Assembly: GCA_964291475.2 (NCBI GenBank)
Contig: OZ220062.1
Coordinates: forward strand, 38,077-102,076
Length of the DNA stretch: 64,000 bases
Direction: 5' to 3'
Origin: DAOUKH01 sp964291475
Lineage (GTDB): Bacteria > Chloroflexota > Dehalococcoidia > SHYB01
The notes beneath the pieces are model-generated. The model was not told the origin of the DNA and searched no databases. It saw only the letters and a program-made list of their open reading frames with translations. Below are positions 62,605-64,000 of this stretch, piece after piece. How positions within the stretch are numbered: position 1 is the first letter of the stretch; each line of letters begins with the position of its first letter. The position numbers and the translations under genes are program-made.

Positions 62605-63250
62605 GTGATAACCGAACCCCTCTCCATCCCCAACGGCGACGTCGTCCTCGAAGCCGAGCTGGTGCTGCCCGACGACGGCGCGCCATTCGGCGGCGTCGTG
62701 GTCTGCCACCCACATCCCCAGTACGGCGGCGACATGCGCAACAACGTCGTCGTCGCCATCATCCAAGGATTGCTGGCGCAGGGCATCGCGGCGCTGCGGT
62801 TCAACTTCCGGGGCGCGGGACGCAGCACGGGGTCCTACTCCGAAGGCGTCGGCGAACGCGACGACGCGCTCGCCGCCTTCGCCGCCCTCCGGGAGCACGA
62901 CGCCATCGACCCGGCCAGGGTCGCCATCGCGGGCTACTCCTTCGGCGCCAACATCGCCCTCTCCCTGGCCCCCTATCTCGACGAGGCCCTCGGCGTCGCG
63001 GCGGTGGCCCCGCCCCTGCAGGGGCTCGCCCGCCCGACATCCTCGACTACGCCAAGCCCAAGCTCATCGTCGCCGGCGACGGCGACGCCTTCGCCCACGC
63101 CGACGAGGTCCGCGCCGTCGTCGACCGCATGGAGGGCGAGGCCCACCTCCGCGCCCTCGCCGGCGCCGACCACTTCATGGGCGGCTACGAAGCCGACATC
63201 GCCGAAGCCGCCGGCGCCTTCTTCGCCTCCCTCCTCGACCCTGCCCCTTA
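62605..63250 (+). CDS. Alpha/beta hydrolase (dienelactone hydrolase-like) with a frameshift
   Basis: About 215 residues from GTG. HPHPQYGGDMRNNVV and RFNFRGAGRSTGSY are family blocks; the nucleophile is Ser in AGYSFGANIAL. After VAAVAPPLQGLA the frame breaks near 63034-63036; the other frame continues DILDYAKPKLIVAGDGDAFA (catalytic Asp) and ADHFMGGYEAD (catalytic His) to TAG at 63248. One base is missing. Fits the COG2945-type hydrolases. An assembly error is as likely as a mutation. Confidence 0.8.
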
Positions 63251-63251
63251 G

Positions 63252-63385
63252 GCCGCTCTCCCCCTGGGAGAGTTCCCCCTTAAGCCCTCTCTCCCTCTGG
63301 GAGAGACTGAGAGAGGGCCGGCCGGGGGCGCGGGCGGTCCCCTCCGGCCTCTTCTCCCCTCGGGAGAAGATTGAGATGAGGGGCC
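63252..63385 (+). repeat. Repeat cluster P1 + P2
   Basis: P1: CTCTCTCCCTCTGGGAGAGA at 63289 with the CTGAGAGAGGGCC tail; P2: CTTCTCCCCTCGGGAGAAGA at 63351, then GAGATGAGGGGCCCCATGAT. Also a first imperfect P1 at 63254. Confidence 0.8.
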
Positions 63386-63460
63386 CCATGATCACCACCA
63401 CAGGCCGCCCGAGCCCGCCACCCCGGCTTCGGCTGTCCTGGTCCAGACGGCCCGGCGGCG

Positions 63461-63466
63461 TATACT
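63461..63466 (+). promoter_or_regulatory. -10 box of lspA (near-leaderless)
   Basis: TATACT 9 bp before the ATG at 63476; no ribosome site. Same arrangement as dapF. Confidence 0.5.
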
Positions 63467-63475
63467 AGAACCGTT

Positions 63476-63985
63476 ATGCACGCCCCGCCGCGCTCCTACC
63501 GCCGGAGCAGGCTCATCCTCGCCGCTTTCCTCTTCGCCCTCATCGTCGTCTTCGATCAGGTCACCAAGTTCGTGACCCGCGCGCGGCTCGACATCGGCGA
63601 GATCTGGCCCGATTGGCCGGTGCGCTTCACCCACATCAAGAACAGCGGCAGCGCCTTCGGCCTCTTCGACGGTCAGACCTTCTTCCTCATCGTCGCGTCC
63701 ATCGTCGCCATCGCCTTCATGGTCTACTTCTTCCGTCAGGCCGCCGGGTCGAGCTACGTCATCAGCGCGGCGATGGGGATGATCCTCGGCGGCGCCGTCA
63801 GCAACCTCGCCGACCGCATCCGCGAAGGTCACGTCACCGACATGATCGAGTTCCCCCACTACCCCGTCTTCAACGTCGCCGACTCCGCCGTCGTCATCGG
63901 CATCGTGATCGTCGTCCTCCGCGTCCTCCTCGCATCCAAGGCCGAAGGGGAGGGCGCCGGGCCGGCGCCGGAAGGCCCCGGCTGA
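63476..63985 (+). CDS. lspA: Lipoprotein signal peptidase (signal peptidase II)
   Basis: 169 residues. Four hydrophobic helices. The catalytic aspartates are D122 in HVTDMIEF and D136 in FNVADSAV; the early VFDQVTKF and HIKNSGSAFGLF are family marks. It cleaves signal peptides before the lipidated Cys, which the window's several lipoproteins need. The stop overlaps an ATG at 63985, where another gene begins. Confidence 0.93.
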   Translation: MHAPPRSYRRSRLILAAFLFALIVVFDQVTKFVTRARLDIGEIWPDWPVRFTHIKNSGSAFGLFDGQTFFLIVASIVAIAFMVYFFRQAAGSSYVISAAMGMILGGAVSNLADRIREGHVTDMIEFPHYPVFNVADSAVVIGIVIVVLRVLLASKAEGEGAGPAPEGPG

Positions 63986-64000
63986 TGCCGGAGACCCGCT
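63985..64000 (+). CDS. Start of the next gene (cut by the window edge)
   Basis: ATG at 63985-63987 overlaps the TGA of lspA and reads M-P-E-T-R. In many bacteria, including Dehalococcoides, a RluD-type pseudouridine synthase follows lspA with this coupling; that identity is guesswork here because only five codons are visible. Confidence 0.4.

Overview
The window is high-GC DNA from one bacterium, most likely a marine or environmental Chloroflexota of the Dehalococcoidia/SAR202 type. The evidence is coenzyme F420 genes (npdG, cofE), many luciferase-like (LLM) flavin/F420 oxidoreductases, many CaiB/BaiF CoA-transferases, SDRs and MDRs, a TRAP solute-binding lipoprotein, and lspA probably followed by a pseudouridine synthase. 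This assignment is inference; there is no rRNA or other marker gene here, and I saw no tRNA.

Layout: 0-2.2 kb carries the 5' part of an MFS transporter diverging from npdG-cofE. 2.2-4.1 kb is a small accessory patch (DUF3800 protein, vapBC). 4.2-13.6 kb holds a TRAP binding protein, a crotonase-fold protein, a BKACE enzyme, an SDR, a flavin reductase, dapF, a zinc alcohol dehydrogenase, a type I restriction N-domain nuclease-like protein and a lone HigA antitoxin. 13.6-26.6 kb holds a VOC protein, two giant tandem CaiB/BaiF fusions, two paralogous DHA2 transporters, an NmrA-like gene between 65-bp direct repeats, and the most interesting locus: two UGSC-family selenoprotein genes (20923-21456 and 26117-26647), each beside a paralogous partner protein of unknown function. 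27-30.5 kb has a MOSC protein, a candidate structured RNA and two secreted proteins built from a repeated domain of about 100 residues. 30.5-44.5 kb is a catabolic block: thiolase plus DUF35, four LLM oxidoreductases, two CoA-transferases, two SDRs, a cyclase and a MaoC/FAS1-like dehydratase. 44.5-64 kb is mostly housekeeping: pyrD, hflX, dapL, thrC, an HD hydrolase, a Gld-like ABC exporter operon, two cyclophilins, an MDR, a hydrolase and lspA.

The selenoprotein call rests on three things visible in the sequence. In both genes an in-frame TGA is followed by Gly-Ser-Cys codons. The reading frame continues for about 80 codons that align between the paralogs. A 21-nt hairpin begins exactly 10 nt after each TGA, which is where a bacterial SECIS element should lie.

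Other signals: three LexA-like operator sites spaced exactly 33 bp across one promoter (46.74-46.82 kb); an orphan promoter with a LexA-like box (10.56-10.61 kb); a dapF whose first catalytic Cys is Ser; and a crotonase lacking both catalytic Glu. There are also two families of interspersed palindromic repeats. Five probable 1-nt frameshifts lie in four genes (a CoA-transferase, a lipoprotein, thrC twice, a hydrolase); because thrC is normally needed, sequencing or assembly indels are a strong alternative to real decay.
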